A stretch of DNA of 64,000 nt from Actinomyces capricornis (GTDB taxonomy: Bacteria; Actinomycetota; Actinomycetes; Actinomycetales; Actinomycetaceae), in contig NZ_AP025017.1 of NCBI RefSeq assembly GCF_019974135.1, positions 1,364,001-1,428,000 on the forward strand, read 5' to 3'. The notes under the pieces were generated by a model. It searched no databases, was not told where the DNA came from, and was given only the letters and a program-made list of their open reading frames with translations. A program made the translations under genes and the position numbers. This document shows positions 20,391 to 29,716 of this stretch, piece by piece. The first letter of the stretch is position 1; the number at the start of each line of letters is the position of its first letter.

Positions 20391-21089
20391 TCACCCATAG
20401 GTGTCTCGCGGCCCGCGCGCACCGCGAAGGCCCACCCCGCGGCGCTTCCAGGAGGGGCCGGCAGGGCCCAGGATGCGCATCTCGATCGGCCGACTGCCCG
20501 CGGCGCCGGCCACCCGGGGGGCACCGGGAGCCCCGCGCATGGCCTGGGCCACCGTGGCCTCCAGTGAGGGCTGGATGAGGCGCAGCTGCTGGGCCCAGCT
20601 GGAGGAGGAGGCGCGCAGAGTGATGCGTCCGGCCTCGAAGGACTCGACGGTGCAGTGCTCGGCGATCTGAGGCCCCACGATCTCCTCCCACCTGGCCACC
20701 ACCGAGGCGGCGGCCAGCTTGCCGCCCCAGCCCCGGTCCTCCACCATGCGGCCCAGCTCGCGCTGGCCGGTGCGCGGGTCGAAGCGCGTGGGCCCGGGCC
20801 GGTCCCGCCCACGGGGCAGTCCCGGACCGCGATCATGGGGATCCTCCTCATCCTCACCCAGGGCCCGGGCACGCTCGCGCCGCTGGTCCCAGGGCGCGGG
20901 GGCCCCGGCGTCCTGCTCCGCTCCGCGCCGGGAGGGGGCGCGCCCCTGACCGGACTCCCAGGCGAGGCGCTGGGCGCGCACCAGGGTCCGCTCAGCCAGC
21001 GCATCGACCTGCTGGTCCACCGACCAGTCCCACCGGGCCGCACCCTCGGCCCGCTGGGGCTCGCCGGCTCCCCGCGATGCCTCAGCCAC
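20391..21089 (-). CDS. dciA: DciA-like DUF721 protein (replicative helicase loader/operator)
   Basis: 232 aa, GTG start overlapping the recF stop by eight bases. The first 110 residues are charged and disordered; the conserved DUF721 core lies at about 118-195 (LGRMVEDRGWGGKLAAASVVARWEEIVGP in outline, then EAGRITLRASSSSWAQQLRL). DUF721 proteins in the dnaA-recF-gyrB interval (Rv0004 in M. tuberculosis) interact with the DnaB helicase. The tail is basic and Gly-rich. Confidence 0.9.
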   Translation of the reverse strand: MAEASRGAGEPQRAEGAARWDWSVDQQVDALAERTLVRAQRLAWESGQGRAPSRRGAEQDAGAPAPWDQRRERARALGEDEEDPHDRGPGLPRGRDRPGPTRFDPRTGQRELGRMVEDRGWGGKLAAASVVARWEEIVGPQIAEHCTVESFEAGRITLRASSSSWAQQLRLIQPSLEATVAQAMRGAPGAPRVAGAAGSRPIEMRILGPAGPSWKRRGVGLRGARGPRDTYG

Positions 21090-22308
21090 GGGTCACCTCC
21101 CCGCCCTCAACACGGAATCGCGCCCCGCTGAGCTCCTCGGGCACGTCCTGGTCGACGGCGGCGGTCAACAGCACCTGCTGGGCGCCGCTGACCATGGTGG
21201 CCAGGGCCCGCCGACGGCGCTGATCCAGGGAGGCGAAGACGTCGTCGAGGATGAGCACGGGCTCGCCGTCTCCGCCGTAGGCCTCCAGGTCGTGACGCAG
21301 CATGTTGTAGGAGGCCAGCCGCAGGGCCAGGGCCAGGGACCACTGCTCACCGTGCGAGGCGAAGCCCCGCGCCGGCAGTCCCCCCAGGAACAGGGCGAGG
21401 TCGTCGCGGTGCGCACCCACCAGGTTGGCACCGCGCTCGATCTCCCGGGTGTGGAGGGCGCTCATGGCCGCCTCAAGGCGGGCGGCGGTGGCCGCCGCGT
21501 CGGCGAGCCCCGCCTCGCCCTGGCACCAGGCCTGCTCATCGCGCGGGTCGGGCTCCGGGGCGCCGTCGTGGATGAGCAGGCTGGAGCGGTAGGCCAGCTG
21601 AGCGCCGGAGGCGTGCCCCGAGACCTGCGAGACCTCCTCGTAGGCGGCCTCGACCCAGGGGCGCAGCCGCGAGAGCACCTCGATCCGTGCGGCGATGAGG
21701 CGGGAGGCGGCCGCGGCGAGCTGGGCGTCCCAGACCTCCAGGGTCGAGAGCATGGAGGACCTCGCGGCCCCCGAGGAGCGCGAGGCGCGGGCGGACTTCA
21801 GCAGGCTGGCCCGCTGGGCCAGGATCTTGTCGTGCTCGGCGCGCACGGCGGCCAGGCCGGGGCGCATCATCACCGCCAGATCGTCCAGGAAGCGACGTCG
21901 CAGGCCGGGCTCCTCGCGCACCAGCGCCAGGTCCTCGGGGGCGAAGACGACGGTGCGCAGCACTCCCACCAGGTCCCGGGGGCGACAGGATCCGCGGTTG
22001 AGGCGGGCGCGATTGGCCCGGCCCGCGATGATCTCGATCTCGACGACGGTGGGCCGCTGCCCGTGGATGGTCTTGGCGCGCACCACCGCCCCGGCGGGCT
22101 GGGGCTCACCGGGCCGGGCTCGGCGCACCAGGGCGGTGTCGGCGCCCACCCGGTGAGAGGACAGGGTCGCCAGGTAGGCGATGGCCTCCACCAGGTTCGT
22201 CTTGCCCTGGCCATTGGCCCCGATGAAGGCCGTGGGGCCCGCCTCCAGGGACAGCACGAGCCTGCGGTAGGAGCGGAAGTCGTCCAGCGACAGGTCGGAG
22301 ACGAACAC
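21082..22308 (-). CDS. recF: DNA replication/repair protein RecF
   Basis: 408 aa, GTG start. SMC-like ATPase: Walker A GANGQGKTNLVEAI near the N-terminus, a signature region (ASHGEQWSLALALRLA) and Walker B (PVLILDDVFASLD). It loads RecA at gaps. It lies 30 bases after dnaN and overlaps dciA. Confidence 0.96.
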   Translation of the reverse strand: MFVSDLSLDDFRSYRRLVLSLEAGPTAFIGANGQGKTNLVEAIAYLATLSSHRVGADTALVRRARPGEPQPAGAVVRAKTIHGQRPTVVEIEIIAGRANRARLNRGSCRPRDLVGVLRTVVFAPEDLALVREEPGLRRRFLDDLAVMMRPGLAAVRAEHDKILAQRASLLKSARASRSSGAARSSMLSTLEVWDAQLAAAASRLIAARIEVLSRLRPWVEAAYEEVSQVSGHASGAQLAYRSSLLIHDGAPEPDPRDEQAWCQGEAGLADAAATAARLEAAMSALHTREIERGANLVGAHRDDLALFLGGLPARGFASHGEQWSLALALRLASYNMLRHDLEAYGGDGEPVLILDDVFASLDQRRRRALATMVSGAQQVLLTAAVDQDVPEELSGARFRVEGGEVTRG

Positions 22309-22338
22309 GCAGGGGACCCGGGTCGGCCAGGGCTGCGC

Positions 22339-23466
22339 TCAGGCCCCGAAGCGGATGGGCATGATGAGGTAGCGGAAGCTCTCATCCTCCTGCCCGCCGA
22401 TGGACTCCACCCCGGTGAGCACGGCCGGCTTGGAGGCGTGGGTGAAGTCGAACCTCACGTAGGGCTGGGTCAGGGCGCCCAGGCCGTCGACCAGGTAGGT
22501 GGGGTTGAAGGCGGTGGTGATGTCCTCACCGTCGAGATGGGCGACGAGCTGCTCGGAGGCCTGGGCGTCGTCGCCCTGACCGGCGTCGAGCTCGAGGCTG
22601 CCCTCGGTGAAGCTCATGTGGATGGGGGTGGAGCGGTCCGCCACCAGGCTCACGCGCCGTACTGCTGCGATGAGCTCCTCGCGACCCACGGTGGCGTGGA
22701 TGGTGGTGGTCTCGGGGAAGAGGCGGCGCACGGGCGGGTAGTCGCCGTCGGTGAGCAGGGAGGTGGTGCGCCGCCCACCGGCCTGGAATCCGATGAGGCT
22801 GGAGGCCTGCGAGGACTCGGTCAGGGCCAGGGTGACCTCGCCCGAGGAGGTCAGCGACTTGGCGACATCGGACAGGGTGCGGGCCTTGAGCAGGGCGCTG
22901 GTGCTCAGCTCCTGGCTCGGGGACCAGGTCATCTCCCGCAGGGCCAGGCGGTAGCGGTCGGTGGCCATGAGCACCAGGGAGGATCCCTCGACCTCCATCT
23001 GCACGCTGGTCAGCAGCGGCAGGGTCTCGTCCCGAGAGGCGGCGATGGAGACCTGCGCGACCGCCTGGGCCAGGTCATGGGCGTCGATGGTTCCGGCGAC
23101 CGGCGGCATCGCGGGCAGTGCCGGGTAGTCATCGGCAGCCATGGCAGCCAGGGAGAAATGGGCGGATCCGCAGGTCACTGCCATCTTGGTTCCGTCGAGC
23201 TCCAGGTCCACCGGCTTGTTAGGCAGGGCCTTGGCGATGTCGGCCAGCAGGCGTCCTGAGACCAGGACCACGCCCTCCTCCTCGACGTCGGCGGCGACCT
23301 CGCAGTGGGCGGAGACCTCATAGTCGAAGGAGGCCAGGATGAGGGTGGAACCGGTCGCCTCCAAGCGCACCCCTGCCAGGACGGGTACCGGCGGGCGGGC
23401 GGGCACCGAGCGGGCGGTCCAGGTGACGGCCTCGGCAAGGATGTCGCGATCGACCCTGAGCTTCAC
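22339..23466 (-). CDS. dnaN: DNA polymerase III beta subunit (sliding clamp)
   Basis: 375 aa from GTG 23466 (MKLRVDRDILAEAV), chosen because GGAGG lies eight bases upstream and the family begins there; an in-frame extension reaches into the dnaA-dnaN spacer. Three repeated clamp domains, ending in the conserved YLIMPIRF. The ring clamp gives processivity to DNA polymerase III. Confidence 0.97.
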   Translation of the reverse strand: MKLRVDRDILAEAVTWTARSVPARPPVPVLAGVRLEATGSTLILASFDYEVSAHCEVAADVEEEGVVLVSGRLLADIAKALPNKPVDLELDGTKMAVTCGSAHFSLAAMAADDYPALPAMPPVAGTIDAHDLAQAVAQVSIAASRDETLPLLTSVQMEVEGSSLVLMATDRYRLALREMTWSPSQELSTSALLKARTLSDVAKSLTSSGEVTLALTESSQASSLIGFQAGGRRTTSLLTDGDYPPVRRLFPETTTIHATVGREELIAAVRRVSLVADRSTPIHMSFTEGSLELDAGQGDDAQASEQLVAHLDGEDITTAFNPTYLVDGLGALTQPYVRFDFTHASKPAVLTGVESIGGQEDESFRYLIMPIRFGA

Positions 23467-23979
23467 GATGAGTGCCTCCGTTGGTGGTGGGTGTGGGCCA
23501 TGGTCCGCATGGCCATCACGGATCTCGCATGGGCGCTGCTCGTGGGAGCGCGCACACGACACCAGGAGTGTAGTCGCAAACCACATCGCACGGGGAGGCG
23601 CGCACGGCGCGGACCACCAGGACGCCCGGGACCCGGCCTTCGCGCCCGGCTACGTCGGCGGTGCTCATCGCGCCATGTACTTTGGTCTGTAGGAGTAGTA
23701 GCACGTGTGGATTGTGGGGAGAAGCCCGGTTTGCCCCGGTATCCCGCCAAGAGCGCTGTGGAACGACATATGCGTGGTTCGGTTGGCCGGCGGAGGCTCC
23801 AGTGGACAGCAGTGAATGACAGTCATGTCATTCCACAGCGGTGCGCCGGTGCCCCACAGGCGGGCCCCGGGATGTCCACCGCGGCTCCCCAGTGCCCTCC
23901 ACAGCGTCCCCGCGGGGCGGCGCCCGGGCCCCGCGGCCGGCCTTCCGGGGTCGGCGGGCCCGATGAGGGCAGGCGGGAC
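23467..23979. other. dnaN-dnaA intergenic region, probable part of oriC
   Basis: 513 bases with no credible gene. Degenerate DnaA boxes include TGTGGATTG (23706), TGTGGAACG (23757) and CATTCCACA (23829), plus further CCACAG words up to about 23905. In Streptomyces and mycobacteria oriC is this very interval, so it is the default assignment, although the boxes look weaker than those on the other side of dnaA. Confidence 0.6.
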
Positions 23980-25701
23980 TCAGGGCTGGGGCGCCTGGGC
24001 GGCCTGCTTGATGCGGCTGGTCAGCTCGGTGACCTGGTTGAAGGTGGAGCGGCGCTCGGCCATGAGGGTGCGGATCTTCTTGTCCGCGCTCATGACGGTG
24101 GTGTGGTCGCGGCCGCCGAACTCCCGGCCGATCTTGGGCAGGGACAGGTCGGTCAGCTCCCGGCACAGGTACATCGCCACGTGCCGGGCCGAGACGATCG
24201 TGCGCGAGCGGTTGGCCGAGCACAGGTCGTCGATGGTGATGCCGAAGTAGTCCGCGGTCTGGGCCATGATGAGGGAGGTGGTGATCTCCTGGCCCTCGGG
24301 GTCGGAGATGATGTCCTTGAGGACCATCTCGGCCAGTGTCTGGTCCACCGGTTGCTTGTTGAGCGAGGCGAAGGCCGTCACGCGGATGAGGGCGCCCTCC
24401 AGCTCGCGGATGTTGGTGGTCACCCGTGAGGCGATGTACTCCAGCACATCCAGGGGCAGGTCCAGGCCCTCGGCGGTGCCCTTGCGCGAGAGGATCGCGA
24501 TGCGGGTCTCCAGGTCCGGGGGCTGGACGTCGGCGAGCAGCCCCCACTCGAAGCGCGAGCGCAGGCGCTCGTCCAGGCCTCCCAGGGCCTTGGGCGGCTG
24601 GTCGGAGGTCAGGACCACCTGCTTGCCCGAGGAGTGCAGGGAGTTGAAGGTGTGGAAGAACTCCTCGAGGGTGGACTCCTTGCCCTGGAGGAACTGGATG
24701 TCGTCGACCAGGAGGATGTCGACCTCGCGGTAGCGGCGCTTGAAGCCCTCCATGCGCCCGTCGTCCTGGTTGCCGTCGCGCACGCAGGCGATGAAGTCGG
24801 AGACGAAGACCTCGGAGTTGACGTACTTGACCCGGATCCCGGGGTTGAGGGTCCGGGCGTAGTGGCCGATGGCGTGCAGCAGGTGGGTCTTGCCCAGGCC
24901 CGAGCCCCCGTAGATGAACAGGGGGTTGTAGGCGCGGGCCGGGGCCTCGGCCACCGCCAGGGCGGTGGCGTGGGCGAAGCGGTTGGATGAGCCGGTGACG
25001 TAGGTGTCGAAGGTGTAGCGCGGGTTGAGCTGGGAGGCGCCGTCGACGGCCGTGGGGCTCAGAAGGCCCGAGGACAGTCCTGAGGACAGCATCGAGGGCG
25101 CACCTGCCGAGGGAGAGGAGGCTGCCGAGGGCATTGCCGGTGGCATGGGGGCCGGGGTGTGCTCGCCCACCGTCCCGGGGCTGGGGGCGCCCATGGGGAC
25201 GGCGCCCGGGTGGGCGCCGGTGAGGGCGCCGGCCTGGGCCTGGATGGGGGCCTGGACGGGCGGGGCCGACGTGGCGGAGGGGAAGGAGCCGTAACCGCTG
25301 ACTGCCGAGGGAGAGGAGGGGGTCTGGTCGGGGGCCTGGCCCAGGGCGGGCGGTGCGGGCAGGTTGACCGGGGGGCCGGACATGGGCTCGGGAGCCATGG
25401 CGCCGGGGGGCGGCAGCGGTTGGAGGCTGGGGGGGCGCAGGGAGGCCTCCGAGGAGGTGTCGATGGTCACCTCGATGGGCATGGGCTGACCCCACACCTG
25501 GGCGATGGCAGTGCTGATCGGTCCGCGGGCCTGCTCGACGATGTCCTTGGCGAAGGCGGATCCGACCACCAGGACGAGGGTGCCGTCGACGTCGATGAGG
25601 TGGGTCATGCGGATCATGGACATCTTGCCCTGACCCAGCTCGCCGGAGGCTGAGAGGACCTCCAGGGCTGAGAGCCACTGGGTGTTGGCGGCGTCGGGCA
25701 C
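23980..25701 (-). CDS. dnaA: Chromosomal replication initiator DnaA
   Basis: 573 aa from GTG 25701 ([16 protein letters not shown]), preceded by GAGGAG; the open frame extends upstream through the DnaA-box region and is not used. Domain I about 1-90; a long Pro/Ala/Ser-rich domain II about 95-215; AAA+ domain III with Walker A around K271 ([11 protein letters not shown]) and Walker B D333-D334 (LLVDDIQF); C-terminal DNA-binding domain IV with [15 protein letters not shown]. It initiates replication at oriC. Confidence 0.97.
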   Translation of the reverse strand: MPDAANTQWLSALEVLSASGELGQGKMSMIRMTHLIDVDGTLVLVVGSAFAKDIVEQARGPISTAIAQVWGQPMPIEVTIDTSSEASLRPPSLQPLPPPGAMAPEPMSGPPVNLPAPPALGQAPDQTPSSPSAVSGYGSFPSATSAPPVQAPIQAQAGALTGAHPGAVPMGAPSPGTVGEHTPAPMPPAMPSAASSPSAGAPSMLSSGLSSGLLSPTAVDGASQLNPRYTFDTYVTGSSNRFAHATALAVAEAPARAYNPLFIYGGSGLGKTHLLHAIGHYARTLNPGIRVKYVNSEVFVSDFIACVRDGNQDDGRMEGFKRRYREVDILLVDDIQFLQGKESTLEEFFHTFNSLHSSGKQVVLTSDQPPKALGGLDERLRSRFEWGLLADVQPPDLETRIAILSRKGTAEGLDLPLDVLEYIASRVTTNIRELEGALIRVTAFASLNKQPVDQTLAEMVLKDIISDPEGQEITTSLIMAQTADYFGITIDDLCSANRSRTIVSARHVAMYLCRELTDLSLPKIGREFGGRDHTTVMSADKKIRTLMAERRSTFNQVTELTSRIKQAAQAPQP

Positions 25702-26249
25702 GATCGGCTCCTCGTGGGGCAATGGATGTGGACAGGTGTGGACAGTACCGTTCGGTCGGGCGCTGGCCGGGTCATCCATGATGAAGGCTCTCCACAGACT
25801 TGTCCACATCTGGGGACACTTGTGAGCCCTTGTCCACAGCACTGTGGATGCGGTGCCCGCGATGAGCGTGCCGAGTGGGTCGCCCGCTGTGAATGACAAG
25901 AATGGCGCAGGTGGGAGCGGTTCCTGCGTCCACAGGTCCACAGGCCTGTGGGCGGGGGTTGGTCACAATGCGTCCCGGCTGTGGAGGGATACCCCCATGC
26001 TCCTCCACCGGATGGGGACAACCCGTGGAGGAATGGGGAGCCGTGCTGCCGGGTGCTGCGGGGCGTGGCTAGCGTGGCTGGGACCTCACCCGGCATGGGT
26101 CACATTCGTTTGACCCTGCGGGAAGGCGAAACGTATTGTGGTGCGGACGTTCGCGCGGAGTCAGGTCCCGGTCCATGGGGCAGCCGTGCGAGCGACAGCC
26201 CGCGATCCTTGTGACGCGCTGTTCCGATCACCCAAGCAGGAGTACACCC
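25702..26249. other. dnaA-rpmH intergenic region with strong DnaA boxes, probable origin or dnaA control region
   Basis: 548 bases, divergent promoters. Perfect TTGTCCACA boxes at 25800-25808 and 25830-25838; near matches TGTGGACAG at 25727 and 25737, TGTGGATGC at 25843, GCGTCCACA at 25926, AGGTCCACA at 25934, and more CCACA words to about 26030. The density exceeds that in the dnaN-dnaA spacer, so this may be the functional origin or an autoregulatory DnaA-binding region. Confidence 0.7.
26110..26139 (+). promoter_or_regulatory. rpmH promoter
   Basis: TTGACC (26110-26115) and TATTGT (26134-26139) with an 18-base spacer, about 110 bases before rpmH. It would drive rpmH-rnpA-yidD-yidC. Confidence 0.65.
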
Positions 26250-26387
26250 GTGAGCAAGCGGACCTATCAGCCGAACAACCGTCGTCGTGCCAAGGTGCAC
26301 GGCTTCCGCAAGCGCATGTCCACCCGTGCCGGCCGGGCCGTTCTCGCCTCGCGCCGCCGCAAGGGCCGCGCTCGTCTCGCCGCCTGA
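26250..26387 (+). CDS. rpmH: 50S ribosomal protein L34
   Basis: 45 aa from GTG 26250 (CAGGAG upstream). The classic L34 sequence: [18 protein letters not shown], basic throughout, ending RKGRARLAA. Full family length. First gene of the rightward run from the origin. Confidence 0.98.
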   Translation: MSKRTYQPNNRRRAKVHGFRKRMSTRAGRAVLASRRRKGRARLAA

Positions 26388-26388
26388 G

Positions 26389-26757
26389 GTGCTTGACGCG
26401 GAGCACCGGCTACTGCGGGGTGAGGACTTCTCCACCGCAGTGCGCACTGGTGCCCGCCGCGGCAGCCGCAGGCTCGTCGTCCACTACTGCGCCGGCGAGT
26501 CCGGGGATGAGTCCCCGGCTCTCGTCGGCGTCGTCGTGCCCAAGAAGCAGATTCCCCTGGCCACCCACCGCAACCGGGTCAAGCGCAGGATCCGCGGCGT
26601 CATGGCCGCCCGCCTGGCCCGGCTCGAGCCCGGGTCGCGCGTGGTCATCCGGGGGCTGGCGGGAGCCGAGGGCGCCTCGAGCGCCGAGCTCGGGCGGGAC
26701 ATCGATCTCCTGCTGGCGCGCTGCCGCGAACTGGCCCGACAGGGTCGCAAGCGATGA
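26389..26757 (+). CDS. rnpA: Ribonuclease P protein component
   Basis: 122 aa from GTG 26389, one base after the rpmH stop; VLDAEHRLLRGEDFSTAVR is the expected RnpA N-terminus, and the longer open frame overlaps rpmH. The RNR signature appears as THRNRVKRRIRG. Protein subunit of RNase P, which matures tRNA 5' ends. Confidence 0.96.
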   Translation: MLDAEHRLLRGEDFSTAVRTGARRGSRRLVVHYCAGESGDESPALVGVVVPKKQIPLATHRNRVKRRIRGVMAARLARLEPGSRVVIRGLAGAEGASSAELGRDIDLLLARCRELARQGRKR

Positions 26758-27044
26758 GCGGCCGCATCAGCGCCGCCGTGGGCCGGGCGATCCTCGTGCC
26801 CGTGCGCCTCTACCGGCGCTGGATCTCCCCGGCGCTGCCGCCCTGCTGCCGCTACTACCCGAGCTGTTCCACCTACGCGGTTGAGGCCGTGGACCGCCAC
26901 GGACCCCTCAAAGGGGTCATCCTCTCGGTCTGGCGGCTACTGCGCTGCAATCCCCTGAGCCCCGGTGGTGTCGACCATGTCCCTGACGTTGGCAGGTGGC
27001 GCTACCACTATCCCCACGACGTCGCCCGGTTCACCATCCGGTGA
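26754..27044 (+). CDS. yidD: Membrane protein insertion efficiency factor YidD
   Basis: 96 aa, ATG overlapping the rnpA stop (ATGA). YidD hallmarks: LYRRWISPALPPCCRYYPSC and STYAVEAVDRHG, then CNPLSPGGVDHVP. A small amphipathic membrane-associated protein that assists YidC-dependent insertion. Confidence 0.95.
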   Translation: MSGRISAAVGRAILVPVRLYRRWISPALPPCCRYYPSCSTYAVEAVDRHGPLKGVILSVWRLLRCNPLSPGGVDHVPDVGRWRYHYPHDVARFTIR

Positions 27045-27106
27045 GCGGGGGGCCGGTGCTGGCCGGCCAACGGGTCCCAGACCCGCACCATATTCAAGGA
27101 GTACAG

Positions 27107-28303
27107 ATGGACAGCTTGCTGTGGCCCCTCAAGGTGGTCGTCGCCTGGGTCATGGTCTATATCCACAAGGGGCTCGTTCTCCTGGGCCTGCCCGACGGGC
27201 CGGGAGTGGCCTGGGTGCTGTCGATCATCGGCCTGACGATCGTGGTGCGCATCCTCATCATGCCGCTGTTCGTCAGGCAGATCAGGGCCTCGCGCGGCCT
27301 GCAGCTCATGCAGCCCGAGCTCCAGGCGCTCCAGGCCAAGTACAAGGGCAAGAAGGATCCTGAGTCGCAGAAGCGGCAGCAGGAGGAGATGATGGCCCTG
27401 TACCGCAAGCACGGGACCAATCCGCTGTCCTCCTGCCTGCCGATGCTGGTGCAGATGCCGATCTTCTTCGCCCTGTTCCGCGTGCTGGCCAGCCTGCAGA
27501 ATGTGGCGGAGGGCACCTATGCGGGGCACAGCTCCATCGGGCCGCTGACCGCCGAGCTGGCCAGGGATGTCCAGGCCTCCACCGTCTTCGGGGCGAGCCT
27601 GTCCTCCTCCTTCATGAATAGCGATGGTCTTCAGGTCAAGATCGTCACGGTCATCATGATCATCATCATGTCGGTGACCCAGTGGTACACCATGGCGCAG
27701 CTGAGCATGAAGAACATGCCGGAGTCGACGAAGAACTCCGACAACCCCATGATCCGATCCCAGCGGATCATGATCACGGTCATGCCGATCGTCTTCGCCG
27801 TGACCGGCGTCAACTTCCAGATCGGGGTGCTCGTCTACTGGGTGACCTCCAACCTGTGGACCATGGGACAGCAGTTCTTCACCATCCGCAATATGCCGGC
27901 CCCGGGCAGTGAGGCCGAGAAGTCCTACCGGGCCCGGGTCAACGCCAAGCGCGCTCGCAAGGGCCTGCCCTCCCTGGAGGAGGAGGAGAGGGCCCAGGCG
28001 GCCGCCAAGGCCGAGGCCGAGGGGCGTACCGGGGGCCAGCGCGTCCAGCCCATGAGCAAGAAGCGGCAGAAGCGCGGCTCCACCGCCTCTGAGAGCGCCG
28101 CTCAGCGCGACGGCCTCATTGAGGACGCCGACCACGAGGATGACGCTGAGTCCGGCGCCGGAGAGGAGCAGGCCTCATCCGCGGCCTTCGGCGGGCTGAC
28201 GGAGGAGGAGATCGCCCGACGGCGCTATGAGAGACGCGCCCGGGCCCGTCAGCAGGCGGCCGCCAAGCGCAAGCGCCAGGCCAAGAAGAGGCGTCCGCGC
28301 TGA
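27107..28303 (+). CDS. yidC: Membrane protein insertase YidC
   Basis: 398 aa from ATG 27107 (AAGGAG at 27096-27101). Five or so membrane helices; the core includes VRILIMPLFVRQIRASRGLQ (with the conserved groove Arg), NPLSSCLPMLVQMPIFFALF and a long polar loop (about residues 150-190). The C-terminal 100 residues are highly charged and basic, a probable ribosome-binding tail. Inserts membrane proteins alone or with SecYEG. Confidence 0.96.
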   Translation: MDSLLWPLKVVVAWVMVYIHKGLVLLGLPDGPGVAWVLSIIGLTIVVRILIMPLFVRQIRASRGLQLMQPELQALQAKYKGKKDPESQKRQQEEMMALYRKHGTNPLSSCLPMLVQMPIFFALFRVLASLQNVAEGTYAGHSSIGPLTAELARDVQASTVFGASLSSSFMNSDGLQVKIVTVIMIIIMSVTQWYTMAQLSMKNMPESTKNSDNPMIRSQRIMITVMPIVFAVTGVNFQIGVLVYWVTSNLWTMGQQFFTIRNMPAPGSEAEKSYRARVNAKRARKGLPSLEEEERAQAAAKAEAEGRTGGQRVQPMSKKRQKRGSTASESAAQRDGLIEDADHEDDAESGAGEEQASSAAFGGLTEEEIARRRYERRARARQQAAAKRKRQAKKRRPR

Positions 28304-28358
28304 GTGCGCGGGATCGGATTCACAAGACATATCTCCCCACACAGATACGGATGAGCAC

Positions 28359-28979
28359 ATGAGTGAGAACACCACGTCCACAGGCTCCAGCACGGTCTCG
28401 CGCCTTGAGGAGGAAGGCGAGATCGGCGCCGACTACCTTGAGGAGCTTCTTGATATCGCCGACCTGGGCGGCGATATCGACATCGACGTCGACCACGGCC
28501 GCGCCTCCATCGCTGTGGTGGCCTCCGAGGAGGGGGACGAGCGCGAGCTCGAGGACCTCGTGGGTCGTGACGGCGAGGTGCTGGAGGCCGTCCAGGAGTT
28601 GACCCGGCTGGCAGTCCAGGCCCGCACTGGGAACCGCTCCCGCCTCATGCTCGACATCAACGGCTACCGTGCCTCGCGGCGCGTGGAGCTGACCAAGGTG
28701 GCCCAGGAGGCGGTGACCAAGGTGCTGGCCACCGGGGACGCGGTCTCCCTGGAGCCGATGAATCCCTTTGAGCGCAAGGTCTGCCACGATGTCGTGGCCT
28801 CCGCCGGCCTGTACTCCGAGTCCGAGGGCGTCGAGCCGCAGCGCTACGTCGTCGTTCTTCCGGCGGAGGAGGCGCCCGAGACCGGGCAGACTGCTGAGGA
28901 GGCGGCGCCGAGTGCCGCCTCGGGCGAGGACGCCGCAGGTGCCTCGAGCGCGCCGAGCCAGGACCAGGAGCAGGACTGA
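28359..28979 (+). CDS. khpB: KhpB/Jag-like RNA-binding protein
   Basis: 206 aa from ATG 28359; no strong SD. KH domain about 40-110 (DIDIDVDHGRASIAVV, LVGRDGEVLEAVQELTRLAV), R3H domain about 110-175 (NRSRLMLDINGYR, EPMNPFERKVCHDVV with the RxxxH-type helix), acidic disordered tail. The N-terminal Jag_N module is absent. RNA chaperone-type protein, often linked to division control. Confidence 0.92.
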   Translation: MSENTTSTGSSTVSRLEEEGEIGADYLEELLDIADLGGDIDIDVDHGRASIAVVASEEGDERELEDLVGRDGEVLEAVQELTRLAVQARTGNRSRLMLDINGYRASRRVELTKVAQEAVTKVLATGDAVSLEPMNPFERKVCHDVVASAGLYSESEGVEPQRYVVVLPAEEAPETGQTAEEAAPSAASGEDAAGASSAPSQDQEQD

Positions 28980-29615
28980 GTGGAGCAGACCCAGGTCGAG
29001 CAGCCCACGGAGGAGATGCGCCAGCTCTTCGGGCTGGCCTTCGCCGGCGCGGAGCGGTATGCCCGAATGCTCCAGGAGGAGGGCGAGCTGCGCGGTCTGC
29101 TGGGTCCGCGTGAGCTGCCGCGCCTGTGGACCCGCCATATCGTCAACTCCGCGGCGGTGGTGCCCTTCCTGCCCTCGCGGGGGACGGTGGCCGATGTCGG
29201 CTCAGGGGCCGGCTTCCCGGGGATCGTCGTGGCGCTGCTGCGGCCTGACCTGGAGATCACCCTCATCGAGACGATGGAGCGCCGGGCCGAGTGGCTGGGC
29301 GAGGTGGTTGATGAGTTGGGTCTGGACAATGTCACGCTCCGGCGTGCTCGGGCTGAGGAGGTCAAGGAGCGCTATGACGCGGTGACGGCTCGGGCGGTGG
29401 CGAACCTGTCCAAGCTGGTGCGCCTCACCTCTGGACTCCTGCGCCCCGGCGGGGCCCTCCTGGCCCTCAAGGGCGCGAAGGCTGAGACCGAGGTCAAGGA
29501 TGCGGTCTACGTCATAAAGAAGCATAAGTTATCAAAGGCCGTTATTCATGAGGTTGTTACGCCTGGTGATGAGGTGACGATGATCGTCGAGGTTCGCCGC
29601 CCGAAGAAGGCTTGA
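28980..29615 (+). CDS. rsmG: 16S rRNA (guanine(527)-N7)-methyltransferase RsmG
   Basis: 211 aa, GTG directly after the khpB stop. SAM-binding motif VADVGSGAGFPGIVVALL, then ITLIETMERRAEWL, and TARAVANLSKLVRL as in the family. Modifies G527 of 16S rRNA; loss causes low-level streptomycin resistance. The last about 20 codons are unusually AT-rich, with ATA, TTA and TCA close together. Confidence 0.95.
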   Translation: MEQTQVEQPTEEMRQLFGLAFAGAERYARMLQEEGELRGLLGPRELPRLWTRHIVNSAAVVPFLPSRGTVADVGSGAGFPGIVVALLRPDLEITLIETMERRAEWLGEVVDELGLDNVTLRRARAEEVKERYDAVTARAVANLSKLVRLTSGLLRPGGALLALKGAKAETEVKDAVYVIKKHKLSKAVIHEVVTPGDEVTMIVEVRRPKKA

Positions 29616-29716
29616 GGCACAACGGAGTGCTATCGCGTGGCTTCCTGCGTCCTCGCGTAGACTGCTGATGCCTGGCTGGCTCCAGCCGTCGGGCAGTCGT
29701 CCCAGGAGGAGCAGGT

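Noticed and set aside
23828..25678. 616-codon minus-strand frame over dnaA
   Set aside because: Alternative frame of dnaA; basic, Pro/His/Arg-rich nonsense without domains.
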